From Marisediminitalea alba (GTDB lineage: Bacteria; Pseudomonadota; Gammaproteobacteria; Enterobacterales; Alteromonadaceae), in contig NZ_PVNP01000192.1 in assembly GCF_002993365.1 (NCBI RefSeq), forward strand, positions 62,001 through 126,000: DNA of 64,000 nt. Reading direction: 5' to 3'. The position numbers and the translations under genes are program-made. The notes beneath the pieces are model-generated. The model had not been told where the DNA came from. It made no database searches and saw nothing but the letters and a program-made list of their open reading frames with translations. Shown here one piece after another: positions 27,192 through 36,260 of the stretch (positions are counted from its first letter, which is position 1; the number at the start of each line of letters is the position of its first letter).

Positions 27192-27656
27192 GTGGCCCAA
27201 CAATCTGTGCATATTTATACCGACGGCTCTTGTTTAGGCAATCCCGGCCCTGGTGGCTATGGTGCAATCTTAATTTATGGCAAGCACCGTAAAGAAATTA
27301 GCGAAGGCTTTACGCTAACCACCAACAACCGTATGGAACTGCTGGCCACCATTGAGGCGCTCAAATTACTGACTAAACCCTGCCAGGTGGAACTCACCAC
27401 CGATAGTCAGTACGTAAAGAACGGTATCAATCAGTGGATCCACAACTGGCGGCGCAATGGCTGGCGTACCAAAGACAAGAAGCCGGTAAAAAATGCCGAT
27501 CTGTGGCAGGCCCTCGACGAGGTGATCCAGCAACATGAAGTAAACTGGCACTGGGTAAAAGGTCACAGTGGCCACCCGGAAAATGAACGCTGCGATGATT
27601 TAGCCCGTAACGCTGCCGAATCACCGACCAAAGAAGATACCGGTTATAACCCCTAA
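27192..27656 (+). CDS. rnhA: Ribonuclease HI
   Basis: Degrades the RNA strand of RNA-DNA hybrids. A GTG start at 27192, preceded by the strong ribosome site AAGGAGA, gives 154 residues. An upstream in-frame TTG would add eight unconserved residues and is rejected. The carboxylate catalytic set is present: [14 protein letters not shown] (Asp), [13 protein letters not shown] (Glu), [10 protein letters not shown] (Asp), and [12 protein letters not shown] (Asp). The basic protrusion region [24 protein letters not shown] is intact. Divergent from dnaQ with 86 bp between. Confidence 0.96.
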   Translation: MAQQSVHIYTDGSCLGNPGPGGYGAILIYGKHRKEISEGFTLTTNNRMELLATIEALKLLTKPCQVELTTDSQYVKNGINQWIHNWRRNGWRTKDKKPVKNADLWQALDEVIQQHEVNWHWVKGHSGHPENERCDDLARNAAESPTKEDTGYNP

Positions 27657-28054
27657 TCAATTGGCACGGCATTCAGAAAACGTGACTTTTGGTCATCCTG
27701 GTATTTAAGTCTAAGAAAGAAGAACTTGTGCCCTTATTCAGTGTTGTCATTGTCACTGGCAGACATAACAAACTGGAAGAATCATCATGGATGAGGATTC
27801 AGTCGATGCGGCACAGGGATGTGCCGTCATTGACGGTCCAGTTTGTTCTGTCAGTGACGATGACGCTTTTCACTGATAAGGGCTGCGGGGAGTCTAGAGT
27901 GGTTCCCGGTCACCGGGTCGCACAACACCCTTTGGTCGCTGCCGGCGACTCCGGCAACCATCTATAAACAGCCTTATGCACTAACACTATAAAGTAAGCA
28001 AAAACCTATATCTGAAAGAACTATTTAATGAAATAATTCTTACTACCAGGCATC
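27657..28054. other. Intergenic region holding structured repeat copy A
   Basis: 398 bp between convergent rnhA and yghU. Its middle is the dispersed repeat (27731-27970). The flanks hold no gene or obvious hairpin terminator of their own, so the repeat may serve as the transcription end for both neighbours. Confidence 0.6.
27731..27970 (+). repeat. Dispersed structured intergenic element, copy A
   Basis: A 240-bp element shared with 41522-41747. Predicted fold, by eye: a 17-bp helix (27746-27762 with 27848-27864, two G-T wobbles), a 4-nt bulge ACAT, an 11-bp perfect helix (27767-27777 with 27837-27847), and inside it two hairpins, 27779-27800 and 27802-27834 (CGGCAC loop AGGGAT GTGCCG). After a conserved single-stranded segment (TGATAAGGGCTGCGGGGAGTC) come a longer hairpin (27894-27935, carrying an extra nested CCCGG TCA CCGGG here) and a small GCCGG CGACT CCGGC hairpin. 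The last loop can also pair with GGAGTC upstream. An ORF through it is not conserved as protein. Orientation is arbitrary. Confidence 0.85.
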
Positions 28055-28915
28055 TTAAGCAGGCTTATTAGCCAGCACTTTATCAATATCTGCAGCCTCA
28101 TGGCGCTCCCGAAGTTGTTCCCACTCCTCGCCAAAGGTGCGATTTACTATCCGGCCTCGCTGCACGGCCTCCCGAGACTGAACCTGTCCCGCCCAGCGCC
28201 TTACATGAGTATAAGTATGGACCTGCAGAAACTCGGCGGCGTTATACAGATTGCCCAGGGCCAAACAGCCATACCATGGCCAGATAGCCATATCAGCTAT
28301 AGTGTATTCATCGCCCGCCATATAGGTATTCTGCGCCAGATGCTTATCCAGCACATCCAACTGGCGTTTCGCTTCCATGGCAAAACGATTAATCGGGTAT
28401 TCCTGTTTCTCATCGGCATAAGCATAAAAATGGCCAAAACCGCCACCTAAAAACGGTGCGGAGCCCTGTGCCCAGAACAACCAGTTAAGGGTTTGGGTTC
28501 TGGCGAAACCTTTTGCGGGCAGAAACTGACCAAACTTCTCCGCAAGATAAACCAAAATAGACGCTGATTCGAACACGTTCACGTCTTGATCGCCTGATTT
28601 ATCAACTAGCGCCGGGATTTTAGAATTCGGATTCACCGCCACAAACCCCGATGAGAACTGGTCGGAGTCACCGATGTTAATCAGGAACGCATCATACTCT
28701 GCGGCTGAAACACCTGCGGCAAGCAACTCTTCCAGCATAATGGTGACCTTCTGACCATTTGGCGTACCCAGCGAATAAAGCTGCAGTGGATGCTCGCCTA
28801 CCGGCAGTTCTCGCTCAAAACGGGCACCGGATTCCGGGCTGTTGATGTTCGCCCACTTATTGCCACCGGCAGTGTCATTTACCCAGACCTTAGGCGGGAC
28901 ATATTGTTCACTCAT
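28055..28915 (-). CDS. yghU: Glutathione transferase-like disulfide-bond reductase YghU
   Basis: A 286-residue nu-class GST close to E. coli YghU (288). The N-terminal thioredoxin-like domain carries YSLGTPNGQKVTIMLEELL, where the Thr/Asn pair binds glutathione and no catalytic cysteine is used, then VNPNSKIPALVD and VFESASILVYLAEKFG. The helical domain contains LNWLFWAQGSAPFLGGGFGHFY and EYTIADMAIWPWYG. YghU binds two GSH per site and reduces disulfides and hydroperoxides. Stands alone, convergent with rnhA across the repeat element. Confidence 0.92.
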   Translation of the reverse strand: MSEQYVPPKVWVNDTAGGNKWANINSPESGARFERELPVGEHPLQLYSLGTPNGQKVTIMLEELLAAGVSAAEYDAFLINIGDSDQFSSGFVAVNPNSKIPALVDKSGDQDVNVFESASILVYLAEKFGQFLPAKGFARTQTLNWLFWAQGSAPFLGGGFGHFYAYADEKQEYPINRFAMEAKRQLDVLDKHLAQNTYMAGDEYTIADMAIWPWYGCLALGNLYNAAEFLQVHTYTHVRRWAGQVQSREAVQRGRIVNRTFGEEWEQLRERHEAADIDKVLANKPA

Positions 28916-28983
28916 AACGTCTCCTGAAAATTTACATTAAATTCGAAGTAGCGACGCCCTGACTAACCAGGGCCAGCGCTAAA

Positions 28984-29973
28984 TTACCAGCTGATGACAA
29001 CCTTACCGCTGGTATTGTTGTTCAGCACCTGCTGATGGGCTTGTTCGACTTCATTCACTGTATAGACCGTATCAACCGGTACTTTTAATTCACCATTGCT
29101 AAACGCGGGTAAACAATCCTGGCGAAAGGCCTCTACCAGCCGGGCTTTATAGTCATTGTCGCGATTACGCAGTGTGGTGCCGCGCACACTGGCTCGTTTA
29201 CCCAGTAACAGCGCCATATCAAGTTTGTCGGCAAAGCGTCCGGCCATCATGGCCAAGTACACTACCGAGCCGTCGGTGGCGAGCACTTTAAGATTACGGT
29301 TCAGGTAATCGCCAGCCACCATGTCCAGCACCATATTAACCCCCTCAGGCCAGTGCGATTTGAGCTCAGCCACAAAATCCTGCTGCTTATAGTTCACCAG
29401 CAATTCGGCCCCGGCCGCTTCACAAACGGCCAGTTTTTGTGCGGATGAGGCGGTGGTCGCGGTGCTGATGCCCCATAACTTGCACAGTTGCAGAGCAGCA
29501 AGACCTACCCCGCTGGCGCCCGCATGTATCAGGGCTTTCTGGCCATTGTCCAACTGTCCAACCCAGCGCAGGGCCTGGTAAGCGGTTAAGAACACTTCGC
29601 TTAAACCGGCCGCTTCGGCATCGGATAGCGCTTCTGGAACGGCCATCAGGTGACTGGCCTCAATAGCCACATACTCGGCGTAACCGCCACCTGAAACAAT
29701 GGCACAGACCCGCTGCCCGGGCTGCCAGTCGGTCACCGCCTCGCCAACCGACTCAATAACCCCACTTACTTCCAGCCCTAAAATCGGGCTCTCGCCTTTG
29801 GGCGGCGGATAATGCCCTGCGCGTTGGAGTAAATCGGCGCGATTAACCGCAAACGCGGCGACTTTAACCAGCACCTGAGTCGTTGTAGGAACAGGTAACT
29901 CGATGGTTTGCAGTGACAAACCCGACTCCATGTTACCTTCGGTATGTTGAATAAATTGCATGAAAACACTCAT
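28984..29973 (-). CDS. NAD(P)H-quinone oxidoreductase, PIG3-type medium-chain reductase
   Basis: A 329-residue zinc-free MDR-family oxidoreductase. Family pattern: VAAFAVNRADLLQRAGHYPPPKGESPILGLEVSGVIE at the N-terminus, then the dinucleotide-binding region ALIHAGASGVGLAALQLCKLWG (AxxGVG) and VDTVYTVNEVEQAHQQVLNNNTSGKVVI at the C-terminus. This matches the TP53I3/PIG3 group, which reduces quinones with NADPH. Its ATG overlaps the stop of the upstream GNAT gene by 4 bp, so translation is coupled. A second in-frame ATG is four codons in. Confidence 0.88.
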   Translation of the reverse strand: MSVFMQFIQHTEGNMESGLSLQTIELPVPTTTQVLVKVAAFAVNRADLLQRAGHYPPPKGESPILGLEVSGVIESVGEAVTDWQPGQRVCAIVSGGGYAEYVAIEASHLMAVPEALSDAEAAGLSEVFLTAYQALRWVGQLDNGQKALIHAGASGVGLAALQLCKLWGISTATTASSAQKLAVCEAAGAELLVNYKQQDFVAELKSHWPEGVNMVLDMVAGDYLNRNLKVLATDGSVVYLAMMAGRFADKLDMALLLGKRASVRGTTLRNRDNDYKARLVEAFRQDCLPAFSNGELKVPVDTVYTVNEVEQAHQQVLNNNTSGKVVISW

Positions 29974-30401
29974 TGTTGATAAATATCCGGCTGCCAGATT
30001 TGCATTAACGGACTGGCGTCTTCCACCGGTGAAAAACCGTATTTTGTGTATAAACCATGGGCGTCTTTGGTGGCCAGCATAAAGCGTCTGAGCCCTTGTA
30101 AATCAGGATGGGCAACTACCGCTTCGAGTATTTCACGGCTTACGCCGCGACCGCGCCATTCAGGCAACACAAACACATCAGACAGATAACCAAAAGTGGC
30201 TTTGTCGGTGACCATTCGGGCAAACCCGATAGTATTTTGCTGCGCATCAAGCGCCGCAAAACACAGCGAATTTTGCAGTGCTTTTTGTAAAGTAGACACG
30301 GGGATGTTTCTCGCCCAGTAACTGTTACGGATAAACTCATGAATGGTTTGAAAATCCATTTCATGCAAATGATTGGTGATAACAACGGCAGAAGCAGACA
30401 T
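29970..30401 (-). CDS. GNAT family N-acetyltransferase
   Basis: A 143-residue GNAT enzyme (ATG at 30401, AGGA ribosome site; the frame is open further upstream). Acetyl-CoA-binding signature VLPEWRGRGVSREILEAVV follows the strand GYLSDVFV, then FMLATKDAHGLYTKYGFSPVED closes the fold. N-terminal EFIRNSYWARNIPVSTLQKALQNSLCF resembles the group annotated as RimI-like small acetyltransferases of unknown acceptor. It overlaps the PIG3-type reductase gene by 4 bp. Confidence 0.85.
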   Translation of the reverse strand: MSASAVVITNHLHEMDFQTIHEFIRNSYWARNIPVSTLQKALQNSLCFAALDAQQNTIGFARMVTDKATFGYLSDVFVLPEWRGRGVSREILEAVVAHPDLQGLRRFMLATKDAHGLYTKYGFSPVEDASPLMQIWQPDIYQQ

Positions 30402-30493
30402 AGCCAGTCCTGTGGCAAATAAACCGGGCCGTGCAGTGAACGGCAATAACCAGTATACTGCGCGCCGGTCGAACTTAAGAAGAATGTCAGAGT

Positions 30494-31681
30494 ATGCCTG
30501 CTACCGTTATATTACAAGAAGGTCGCGAGAAATCGCTTAAACGTCATCACCCCTGGGTATTCGATGGTGCAGTGGCAACTGTAAAAGGTCGCTGCCGCAG
30601 TGGTGATACGGTGGACGTAGTGGCCGCTGACGGCTCATGGTTAGGCCGTGGTGCTTATTCTCCATCTTCACAAATACGCGTGCGTATCTGGACATTCAAT
30701 CAGCAGGAAGTCATCGATAACGCGTTTTTTCTGCGCCGTATCGAACAGGCCTGGCAGCTCCGCCAGCGCCTGATGCAGCAGGCAAATACCAATGCCTGTC
30801 GGCTGATTGCTGCCGAGTCCGATGGGTTACCGGGCGTAACTATAGATTTGTATAACAACCTGGCAGTGCTGCAATTGCTTAGTGCTGGTGCCGATAAACA
30901 TCGCAGTAAGATTGTCTGGGCGCTACAAAAGTTACTGCCTGACGTGGCTATTATGGAGCGCAGTGATGTGGATGTCAGAACGAAAGAAGGACTCGAGCCG
31001 CTGATCCAGCCCCTGCATGGCGACATCCCTGAAGAAGTAGAAATCGTTGAACACGGCGTAAAAATTCTGGTTAACCCGCATACCGGTCATAAAACCGGCT
31101 TTTATCTCGACCAGCGCGAAAACCGTTTAGCCGCCAGCCGCTACGCGGAGCAGGCCAGCGTGCTGAATTGTTTTAGTTATACCGGCACCTTTGCCTGTTA
31201 CGCCCTGAATGGCGGTGCTTCCCACGTGACTAACGTTGACGTCTCACAACCGGCACTGGATATGGCCAGCCGCCATATCGAGCTAAACGGTTTTCCCCCC
31301 GAGCAGTGTAGCCAGGTAAAAGGCGATGTCTTTGAGGTGTTGCGCAATTACCATAGCCAGCAACAGCAATTCGATATGGTGATCCTCGACCCACCCAAGT
31401 TTGTCGACAGCAAAGCGTCACTTAAGCGGGCCTGCCGCGGCTACAAAGATATCAACATGTACGGCATTCACGCGGTTAAACCCGGCGGTATTTTGCTGAC
31501 GTTCAGCTGTTCGGGTTTGATGGAGCAGTCGCTGTTTCAGAAAATTGTCGCAGATGCGGCGCTGGATGCTGGCAGGCGGGTGCAAATTCTTGAGCATTTG
31601 TCGCAGGCGCCTGATCATCCGGTGGGTCTGAATTATCCGGAAGGCTATTATCTGAAAGGGTTAGTTTGTGTGGTTTTATAG
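30494..31681 (+). CDS. rlmI: 23S rRNA (cytosine-1962-C5)-methyltransferase RlmI
   Basis: Uses SAM to form m5C1962 in 23S rRNA. N-terminal PUA domain (LQEGREKSLKRHHPWVFDGAV; LGRGAYSPSSQIRVRIWTF), then the EEHEE-type linker, then a Rossmann methyltransferase with GFYLDQRENRLAASRYA, VLNCFSYTGTFACYALNGGA (SAM site) and the MVILDPPKFVDSKASL motif; SFSCSG-like LTFSCSGLM follows near the end. Length 395 matches E. coli RlmI (396). Divergent from the GNAT/PIG3 pair with 92 bp between. Confidence 0.95.
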   Translation: MPATVILQEGREKSLKRHHPWVFDGAVATVKGRCRSGDTVDVVAADGSWLGRGAYSPSSQIRVRIWTFNQQEVIDNAFFLRRIEQAWQLRQRLMQQANTNACRLIAAESDGLPGVTIDLYNNLAVLQLLSAGADKHRSKIVWALQKLLPDVAIMERSDVDVRTKEGLEPLIQPLHGDIPEEVEIVEHGVKILVNPHTGHKTGFYLDQRENRLAASRYAEQASVLNCFSYTGTFACYALNGGASHVTNVDVSQPALDMASRHIELNGFPPEQCSQVKGDVFEVLRNYHSQQQQFDMVILDPPKFVDSKASLKRACRGYKDINMYGIHAVKPGGILLTFSCSGLMEQSLFQKIVADAALDAGRRVQILEHLSQAPDHPVGLNYPEGYYLKGLVCVVL

Positions 31682-31755
31682 CAGGTAAGTAATAAAAGAA
31701 ACGTACGAATCCAGCGCTGCCCGCCAAAGGTAGCGCTTAACCAGATCACCGTATC

Positions 31756-32058
31756 TTATTTCATCTCAGAAATTTCAACACCCACAATACAACTGCTATC
31801 AGACTCTGGTACGCAACGCACCACTTTAGCCACTGCTGATAACGACGGTATCTGCGAACTGGTTGAATCGATGCTAACGCTCACCTGGGTGCCGACTTCA
31901 ATTGATGGCTCATCAACTTCCAACGACATACCGGTTGCACTGATATCCTTGCACACCGCCTGGAGCGTCCGGCTCGACTCATCATCGATTATTTGTAACT
32001 GACACGGAGAGTTAACCATCATCCTGAAAAAGTTGCGTTTATCATCGTATCCTAACAT
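31756..32058 (-). CDS. PilZ domain protein (c-di-GMP receptor)
   Basis: A 100-residue single-domain PilZ protein. Both ligand motifs are present: RNFFR (Arg8 to Arg12, RxxxR) at the N-terminus and DISATGM (Asp38-Gly43, DxSxxG), followed by LEVDEPSIEVGTQVSVSI in the beta barrel. Such small PilZ proteins bind cyclic di-GMP and regulate partners by contact. No obvious partner is adjacent; hrpA is downstream on the same strand ordering but 160 bp away. Confidence 0.88.
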   Translation of the reverse strand: MLGYDDKRNFFRMMVNSPCQLQIIDDESSRTLQAVCKDISATGMSLEVDEPSIEVGTQVSVSIDSTSSQIPSLSAVAKVVRCVPESDSSCIVGVEISEMK

Positions 32059-32219
32059 TTACTTACTTCTCCTCTCACCTCAACTGCAAATGGAAAGGCA
32101 ATACTGCCCTGCTACTAACAAGTTTATAGGGTGACATTCGTGAGTTGTCAATGTAATTTCAGACCAGCTCCGAGGGTTAAGTTTAAAATAACGTTATTTG
32201 TTGGTTTTAAGTCCAGGGG

Positions 32220-35200
32220 CTAATAAGCCTCAAGGACGCTTAACACCCGTTTAGCTGAGATTGGATAAGCCGTCCCCAGTTGCTGAGCAAACAGAGATAC
32301 CCGAAGCTCCTCAATCATCCAACGCACTTCTGCCAGTTCGGCAGGTACTTTATCGGCATGGTATTTGTTGAGTACTGCCGCATAGGCCTGTTCGACTTTA
32401 TCCAGCGTAATTTGTTGTAAGCGGTCACGATTCGGATCGACCGGCAGTTTTTCCAGCCTGCGCGCCAATGCCTTAATATAGCGGTTCCAATCGGCCAGTC
32501 GGGCAAAGCCCACCTCCGCCACAAAGCCCGGATACACCAGCGTCCCCAGATGTTGTTTGACATGGTTAAGGCCAGCCACCATATCCAGTGACACCTTCCC
32601 TTTCATTTTCTTCTGACACTGATGGGCCAGTGTAAGACCGGTTTCTACCTGCTGGGCAATGGCCAGCACCGACTCATTGATGTTGGCGCGCACATGCTCC
32701 AGGCACCGGTCGAAGCTTTCTTTATCACGAATGACCAGCTCGTGCTTAGCCTGAAATTCATGGCTGAGCGCGTCGATGCCAGCCAGAATGCAATCGTCAA
32801 TAAGCGCTTTAATCTGACCAAAGGGGTTAAAATAAAGCCCCAGTTTAGCTTTATTTGGCAGCTTCTGCTCGAGGTAGTTCACCGGCGACGGCATACCCAG
32901 CATCAGTAAACGATTAAGCCCCTGTTGATGCAATACAGTAGCCTTGTCCTGCTCGGCAATCAGTTCAATGTCTACCCGCCCATTATGATTAACCAGCGCG
33001 GGATAAGCCTGTACCTCAAAACCGCCGTGCTTCTGGGTAAAGCTGGCTGGCAGTGTATCGAAATCCCAGGTGGTGATATCCTTTCGCTCAAGTTCCGGTG
33101 TGGCAGCCTGCTCAAAGGTCTCTTTTACCCGCCCCTGCAGGCGGTCCTTTAAGGCTTGCAAATCATCGCCGCGGCCAAGTACGTTGTTCTCAGCATCCAC
33201 CACAGCAAAATGCATTATCACGTGTTTGTCCAGTTGCTCAGGGTGCCAGTCCTCTGGCGCTACCCTCACCCCGGTCATTCTCAGTAACTTAGTGGTCAGT
33301 GCATCGAGAAGCTTAATCGGCTTGCCGGACTTTTCTTCCTGCATGCGCATATCTGCCAGTGCCGCCTGCGCGTAATTCGGCGCGGGCACAAAGTTACGCC
33401 GCAGGCGTTTGGGCAGACTTTTTATTAATTGGACTACCCGCTCTTCGCGCAGGCCCGGAACCTGCCAGTCAAAGCCGTCTTCCACCACCTGATTAAGCAA
33501 GGGTAAAGGGATGCTTACCGTCACGCCATCGTCGTCGGCGTTAGGCTCAAAATGATAGCTCAGCGGCAGGGTGATATTGCCCTGCTGCCAAACGTCTGGA
33601 AACGCATTAGCCGCCGATGTGCCGGGTTGCTCACGAAACACATCCTGCTCGGTCAGGCGCAAAAAGTCGGTAGAGGACTGCCCTTTTAACCACTTTTTAA
33701 AGGCGGCGTCGTTATTCACTTCAAGGGGCAGTTTATCGGCGTAAAAGTCCACCAGGATTTGTTCGTCGACCATAAGATCCCGACGCCGGGTTTTCTGCTC
33801 CCAGCCATCGGCCAGTTCAAGCAACGCCTGATTATCTTCTAAAAAGGCATACCGCAGCTTGGTTTCGCCATTAACCAGCGCCTCACGGATAAAGAGCTGA
33901 TGACAGGTGGCCGGATCTATCTGGCTGTAAGTCACATATCGCTGCGCCACGACTGGCAGGCCGAATAAGGTTACCCGCTCACTGGCCGTCACTGCGCCGC
34001 GTTTTTTCGACCAGTGCGGTTCAGCGTAGTTGCGTTTAACCAGGTGCTCGCCCAGCGATTCCAGCCATTGCGGTTCAATTTTGGCTACCATGCGGCCAAA
34101 TAGTTTGGAGGTTTCTACCAGCTCGGCTGCCACAATCCATTTGGGATTGGCTTTGGCCAGTCCTGAGCCGGGAAAGATCATAAATTTGGTGTTGCGCGCA
34201 CCCAGGTATTCGCGGTCTTTATCTTTCATGCCCACATGGGATAACAAACCGCTACACAAAGCCTGATGGATGGCCTGGTAATCAGCAGCCTGACTGGTAA
34301 TGCGTAAATCGATTTCTGCCACAGACTTACGTAACTGGCTAACGATGTCCTGCCACTCGCGCATGCGCAGGTAGTTGATAAAATGGCCATGGCACCATTT
34401 ACGCAACTGGCTGTTCGATAGCGCTTTTTGTTGCTCCCTAAAGGCCAACCATAAATTCCACAGGGCAATAAAATCAGAGTCTTTATCGGCAAATTCACTG
34501 TGCGCCTCATCGGCCTGTGCCCGTTTATCCTGCGGACGCTCACGGGGATCCTGAATGGATAACCCGGCCGCAATCACCATTACTTCCATCAGCGCGTTAA
34601 ACTCACCTGCTGCCACCACCATTCGGGCATAACGCGGGTCCACCGGTAAGCGGGATATCTGCCGGCCCAGTTTGGTTAACGTAACCCGACCTTTTTTACG
34701 GGAAATGGCTTCAATTTCTTCCAGTAAACGAAACCCATCGTTAATCTGACGACTGTCCGGCGGCTGCACAAAATCAAACTGGTTAATGTCACCTAAGCCC
34801 AGGCTGGCCATTTGCAGAATAACCGAGGCCAGATTAGTACGCAGAATTTCAGGGTCTGTAAATGCCGGCCGGCTGTCATAATCCTGTTCAGAGTAAAGAC
34901 GAATACAGATACCTTCTGAGACCCGGCCGCATCGACCGGCACGCTGATTGGCTGAGGCCTGGGATATCGGCTCAATAGGCAGGCGCTGTACTTTACTGCG
35001 CGCGCTGTAGCGGGAAATACGTGCCGTACCCGGGTCGATAACATACTTAATGCCGGGGACGGTTAGTGAGGTTTCCGCAACGTTGGTCGACAATACGATG
35101 CGTCGACCGCTGTGCGACTGAAAGATCCGCTGTTGCTCAGAAGCCGACAATCTTGCATACAGCGGAATGATTTCAGTATGCCGATACTGACGGCGACTCA

Positions 35201-36131
35201 ATGCATCCTGGGTATCGCGAATTTCACGCTCACCGCTTAAAAACACCAGAATGTCACCCGGTGGTTCGCGCATCAACTCGTCTACCGCGTGGATGATCCG
35301 CTCCACCTGATCGGCATCGTCCTCGGCGTCTTCCGGGTCGTGATAGCGAACTTCTACCGGAAAGGTTCTGCCGCTCACTTCGATAATTGGCGCATCGTTG
35401 AAATAGCGCGAGAAACGCTCGGGATCGATAGTTGCCGAGGTAATAATGACCTTCAGTTCCGGGCGTTTTGCCAGCAGCTGCTTAAGGTAACCAATCAGAA
35501 AATCGATATTCAGGCTGCGCTCGTGGGCCTCATCGATAATGATGGTATCGTACTGATTCAGAAAACGGTCCTGCTGCATTTCTGCCAGCAGCATACCGTC
35601 GGTCATCAGTTTTACCAGACTGTTGTCGCTGACCTGATCAGAAAAGCGAATTTTAAAACCGACTAGATCACCAATAGTGGTGTTGAGTTCATCGGCAATG
35701 CGGTTGGCCACGCTGCGGGCGGCCAGTCGCCGTGGCTGGGTGTGGGCAATGGTACCGGCCACGCCCCGGCCAAGTTCCAGGCAGATTTTAGGGATCTGGG
35801 TGGTTTTACCGGAGCCGGTCTCACCGGCGATAATGACTACCTGATTGTCGGCAATGGCCTGTTTGATGTCATCCTTTCTGTCACTGACCGGCAGCGGCGG
35901 ATAAGCAATATCCGGAATAGACGCCTGGCGCGCCGAGCACTTTTCCACCGAAGCATTAATACGCTCGATGACTTTTGCCAATTGCTGCTGATTGCTCTCA
36001 TTAGTTAGATCGGCCTTACCCAGTTTATGTAACTGGCGGCGTATAGGAAACCTGTCTTTAATAAGACATTGCGGCAATTGACTGAGTAACGCACCGATGG
36101 GCGAAGGCTTTGACATAAAAGCAGATAACAT
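32220..36131 (-). CDS. hrpA: ATP-dependent RNA helicase HrpA (DEAH-box)
   Basis: A 1303-residue DEAH/RHA-type helicase. Motif I is IIAGETGSGKTTQIPK, Ia TQPRRLAARSVA, II IIDEAHERSLNID (DEAH), III ITSATID, and VI NQRAGRCGRVSEGICIRLYS. HA2 and OB-fold regions follow, then the long HrpA-specific C-terminal DUF3418 region (LPLSYHFEPNADDDGVTVSIPLPLLNQV), ending VLSVLEAY. HrpA helps resolve stalled or colliding ribosomes and processes some mRNAs. Start is either 36131 or an in-frame ATG at 36116 (MSKPSP); neither has a strong ribosome site. Confidence 0.95.
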   Translation of the reverse strand: MLSAFMSKPSPIGALLSQLPQCLIKDRFPIRRQLHKLGKADLTNESNQQQLAKVIERINASVEKCSARQASIPDIAYPPLPVSDRKDDIKQAIADNQVVIIAGETGSGKTTQIPKICLELGRGVAGTIAHTQPRRLAARSVANRIADELNTTIGDLVGFKIRFSDQVSDNSLVKLMTDGMLLAEMQQDRFLNQYDTIIIDEAHERSLNIDFLIGYLKQLLAKRPELKVIITSATIDPERFSRYFNDAPIIEVSGRTFPVEVRYHDPEDAEDDADQVERIIHAVDELMREPPGDILVFLSGEREIRDTQDALSRRQYRHTEIIPLYARLSASEQQRIFQSHSGRRIVLSTNVAETSLTVPGIKYVIDPGTARISRYSARSKVQRLPIEPISQASANQRAGRCGRVSEGICIRLYSEQDYDSRPAFTDPEILRTNLASVILQMASLGLGDINQFDFVQPPDSRQINDGFRLLEEIEAISRKKGRVTLTKLGRQISRLPVDPRYARMVVAAGEFNALMEVMVIAAGLSIQDPRERPQDKRAQADEAHSEFADKDSDFIALWNLWLAFREQQKALSNSQLRKWCHGHFINYLRMREWQDIVSQLRKSVAEIDLRITSQAADYQAIHQALCSGLLSHVGMKDKDREYLGARNTKFMIFPGSGLAKANPKWIVAAELVETSKLFGRMVAKIEPQWLESLGEHLVKRNYAEPHWSKKRGAVTASERVTLFGLPVVAQRYVTYSQIDPATCHQLFIREALVNGETKLRYAFLEDNQALLELADGWEQKTRRRDLMVDEQILVDFYADKLPLEVNNDAAFKKWLKGQSSTDFLRLTEQDVFREQPGTSAANAFPDVWQQGNITLPLSYHFEPNADDDGVTVSIPLPLLNQVVEDGFDWQVPGLREERVVQLIKSLPKRLRRNFVPAPNYAQAALADMRMQEEKSGKPIKLLDALTTKLLRMTGVRVAPEDWHPEQLDKHVIMHFAVVDAENNVLGRGDDLQALKDRLQGRVKETFEQAATPELERKDITTWDFDTLPASFTQKHGGFEVQAYPALVNHNGRVDIELIAEQDKATVLHQQGLNRLLMLGMPSPVNYLEQKLPNKAKLGLYFNPFGQIKALIDDCILAGIDALSHEFQAKHELVIRDKESFDRCLEHVRANINESVLAIAQQVETGLTLAHQCQKKMKGKVSLDMVAGLNHVKQHLGTLVYPGFVAEVGFARLADWNRYIKALARRLEKLPVDPNRDRLQQITLDKVEQAYAAVLNKYHADKVPAELAEVRWMIEELRVSLFAQQLGTAYPISAKRVLSVLEAY

Positions 36132-36260
36132 CCGGAAACTAAAAACGCAGCGATCCTAGAAGAACCGCAACCATTTTTCCAGTCTCAATATCCCGAATGC
36201 CAGCCTGCTGGTCTTTTATTATGCCAGCATCACTGTATAAATCAGGCGTTATCGGCCTTA

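Noticed and set aside
27689-27967. A 92-codon ORF running through structured repeat copy A
   Set aside because: Copy B does not keep this frame: copy A carries an inserted stretch in one hairpin and pairing rather than coding is conserved. Spurious protein calls on such repeats are expected.
27731-27970. Structured repeat as an integron attC site
   Set aside because: The outer ends lack the RYYYAAC/GTTRRRY core pair, there is no array of cassettes and no integrase in the window.
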